Both the position numbers and the translations under genes were made by a program. From GCA-003244245 sp032230565 (GTDB lineage: Bacteria; Actinomycetota; Actinomycetes; Mycobacteriales; Pseudonocardiaceae), in the NCBI GenBank assembly GCA_032230565.1, contig JAVXWL010000063.1, forward strand, positions 1-6,312: DNA of 6,312 bases, read 5' to 3'. Positions 5,711 to 6,312 of this stretch are shown in pieces (positions within the stretch are counted from its first letter, which is position 1; each line of letters starts with the position of its first letter). Below the pieces are notes generated by a model, which saw nothing but the letters and a program-made list of their open reading frames with translations, made no database searches and had not been told where the DNA came from.

Positions 5711-6312
5711 TCACGCGTTGCTCGCGCTGTGGTATCGCCCGGTGGTGCTGTGCCATTCGCGGTTACCGCCGAGCCACGCCCATATGTCGGCCAGGAAACG
5801 CCGCAGCGCAAGCGAGCCCACCTGGCTTAGAACGGCCGCTTCCGCGACGAAGGTGTGCATCAGCTCGTTATGGATCTGTACCGTGCGCTCGATGGCTTCC
5901 GGCCGAGAGCATCTTTCCTCGTTGGCGATCAGCTTGGGTAGGTCGAAGTCCTCGTCCGCTTCCTTACTCATCGAATACAGATCGTTCAGAATCACGCTGG
6001 CACTGCCGGCCAGGCAGAACACCCGGCGCACCCGACGATCGGCGAACTCGAAAGCGGGAAGCTCGTAACCGGCAACCGGATCGACCAGCACCATGGGCGG
6101 CAGAAAGCTGTTTTCATGCCGGTGCGTCAGGTACTCCCAGACCGGTGGGATGCGCCCGGTGCTGCGCCAGTTCGCCTCATGGTTGTAAGCCATGAACATG
6201 ACCGCTAACTCATGGCGCAGCCGGGCGACCTGCGTCGCGGTGGCGTACTGGGCGAGGTGCTCGAATGCCGCGCGGTACGCGACCGCGACGGGCTCCTCCG
6301 AGAGCTCCTTAT
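5711..6312 (-). CDS. 2-methylisoborneol synthase-type terpene cyclase (partial, N-terminus off window)
   Basis: This is the C-terminal 199 residues of a class I terpene cyclase, about 440 residues long in Streptomyces. The frame stays open to the right edge, so the N-terminal disordered region, the Asp-rich metal motif and the start lie outside. The Mg-binding NSE triad is visible at fragment residues 109-117 (NDLYSMSKE, fitting NDxxSxxxE), inside a helix-rich segment. A GRY near the C-terminus (residues 191-193) fits the conserved Arg-Tyr pair of bacterial cyclases. The stretch WRSTGRIPPVWEYL (48-61) resembles 2-methylisoborneol synthases. The family ionises 2-methyl-GPP and cyclises it to 2-methylisoborneol. 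The next gene, 30 bases downstream, is the matching GPP methyltransferase, which supports this over a geosmin-type or sesquiterpene cyclase. The closely related 2-methylenebornane synthase remains possible. In Streptomyces such cyclases are encapsulin cargo through their N-terminal extension, which cannot be inspected here. Confidence 0.9.
   Translation of the reverse strand, partial: KELSEEPVAVAYRAAFEHLAQYATATQVARLRHELAVMFMAYNHEANWRSTGRIPPVWEYLTHRHENSFLPPMVLVDPVAGYELPAFEFADRRVRRVFCLAGSASVILNDLYSMSKEADEDFDLPKLIANEERCSRPEAIERTVQIHNELMHTFVAEAAVLSQVGSLALRRFLADIWAWLGGNREWHSTTGRYHSASNA

Noticed and set aside
6197..6199. ATG at 6199 as the start of the terpene cyclase
   Set aside because: The frame remains open and cyclase-like from there to the window edge (for example the helix around RLRHELAVMFMAYNHE), so this Met is internal to a protein cut by the window.
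1..6312. Insertion sequences, tRNA genes, CRISPR repeats or attachment sites
   Set aside because: I saw no transposase frame, no direct or inverted repeats beyond chance and no tRNA-like fold. The coding sequence leaves almost no free space. IS6110, known at the matching M. tuberculosis locus between lytB1 and dxs2, is absent here.

Overview
The window is a GC-rich stretch (by eye roughly 60-65% GC) of an actinobacterium, most likely a mycobacterium. It is filled with six tightly packed genes, all on the minus strand, so transcription runs from base 6312 towards base 1. No gap between genes exceeds about 30 bases. Both ends of the window cut a gene: the first gene lacks its N-terminal part and the last lacks its C-terminal part. 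No RNA gene, insertion sequence, CRISPR array, promoter or terminator is visible inside the window. The operon promoter should lie beyond base 6312 and its terminator beyond base 1.

In transcription order the genes are: (1) the C-terminal part of a class I terpene cyclase of the 2-methylisoborneol synthase type (5711-6312); (2) a geranyl diphosphate 2-C-methyltransferase (4826-5680); (3) a family 2B encapsulin shell protein with a cyclic-nucleotide-binding-like domain inserted in an HK97-type fold, the EshA type (3380-4807); (4) a short-chain polyprenyl diphosphate synthase of the IdsB type (2321-3367); (5) IspH/LytB, 4-hydroxy-3-methylbut-2-enyl diphosphate reductase (1366-2298); (6) 1-deoxy-D-xylulose-5-phosphate synthase, Dxs (1-1369, C-terminus off the window).

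Together they read as a nearly self-contained route to the C11 odorant terpene 2-methylisoborneol. Dxs opens the MEP pathway and IspH closes it, giving IPP and DMAPP. The prenyl synthase would make geranyl diphosphate, the methyltransferase would make 2-methyl-GPP, and the cyclase would close it. The encapsulin would form a protein shell around the cyclase. Shell-enclosed 2-methylisoborneol synthase is known from Streptomyces. Less ordinary here is the fusion of that module to a second set of isoprenoid precursor genes in one operon.

The idsB-ispH-dxs order matches idsB-lytB1-dxs2 of Mycobacterium tuberculosis (Rv3383c, Rv3382c, Rv3379c), which sits beside the tuberculosinol genes. This suggests that a shared precursor-supply cassette has been paired with different terpene end modules in different mycobacteria. 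Species and cassette history are inferences from remembered family features and gene order, not from a database search.
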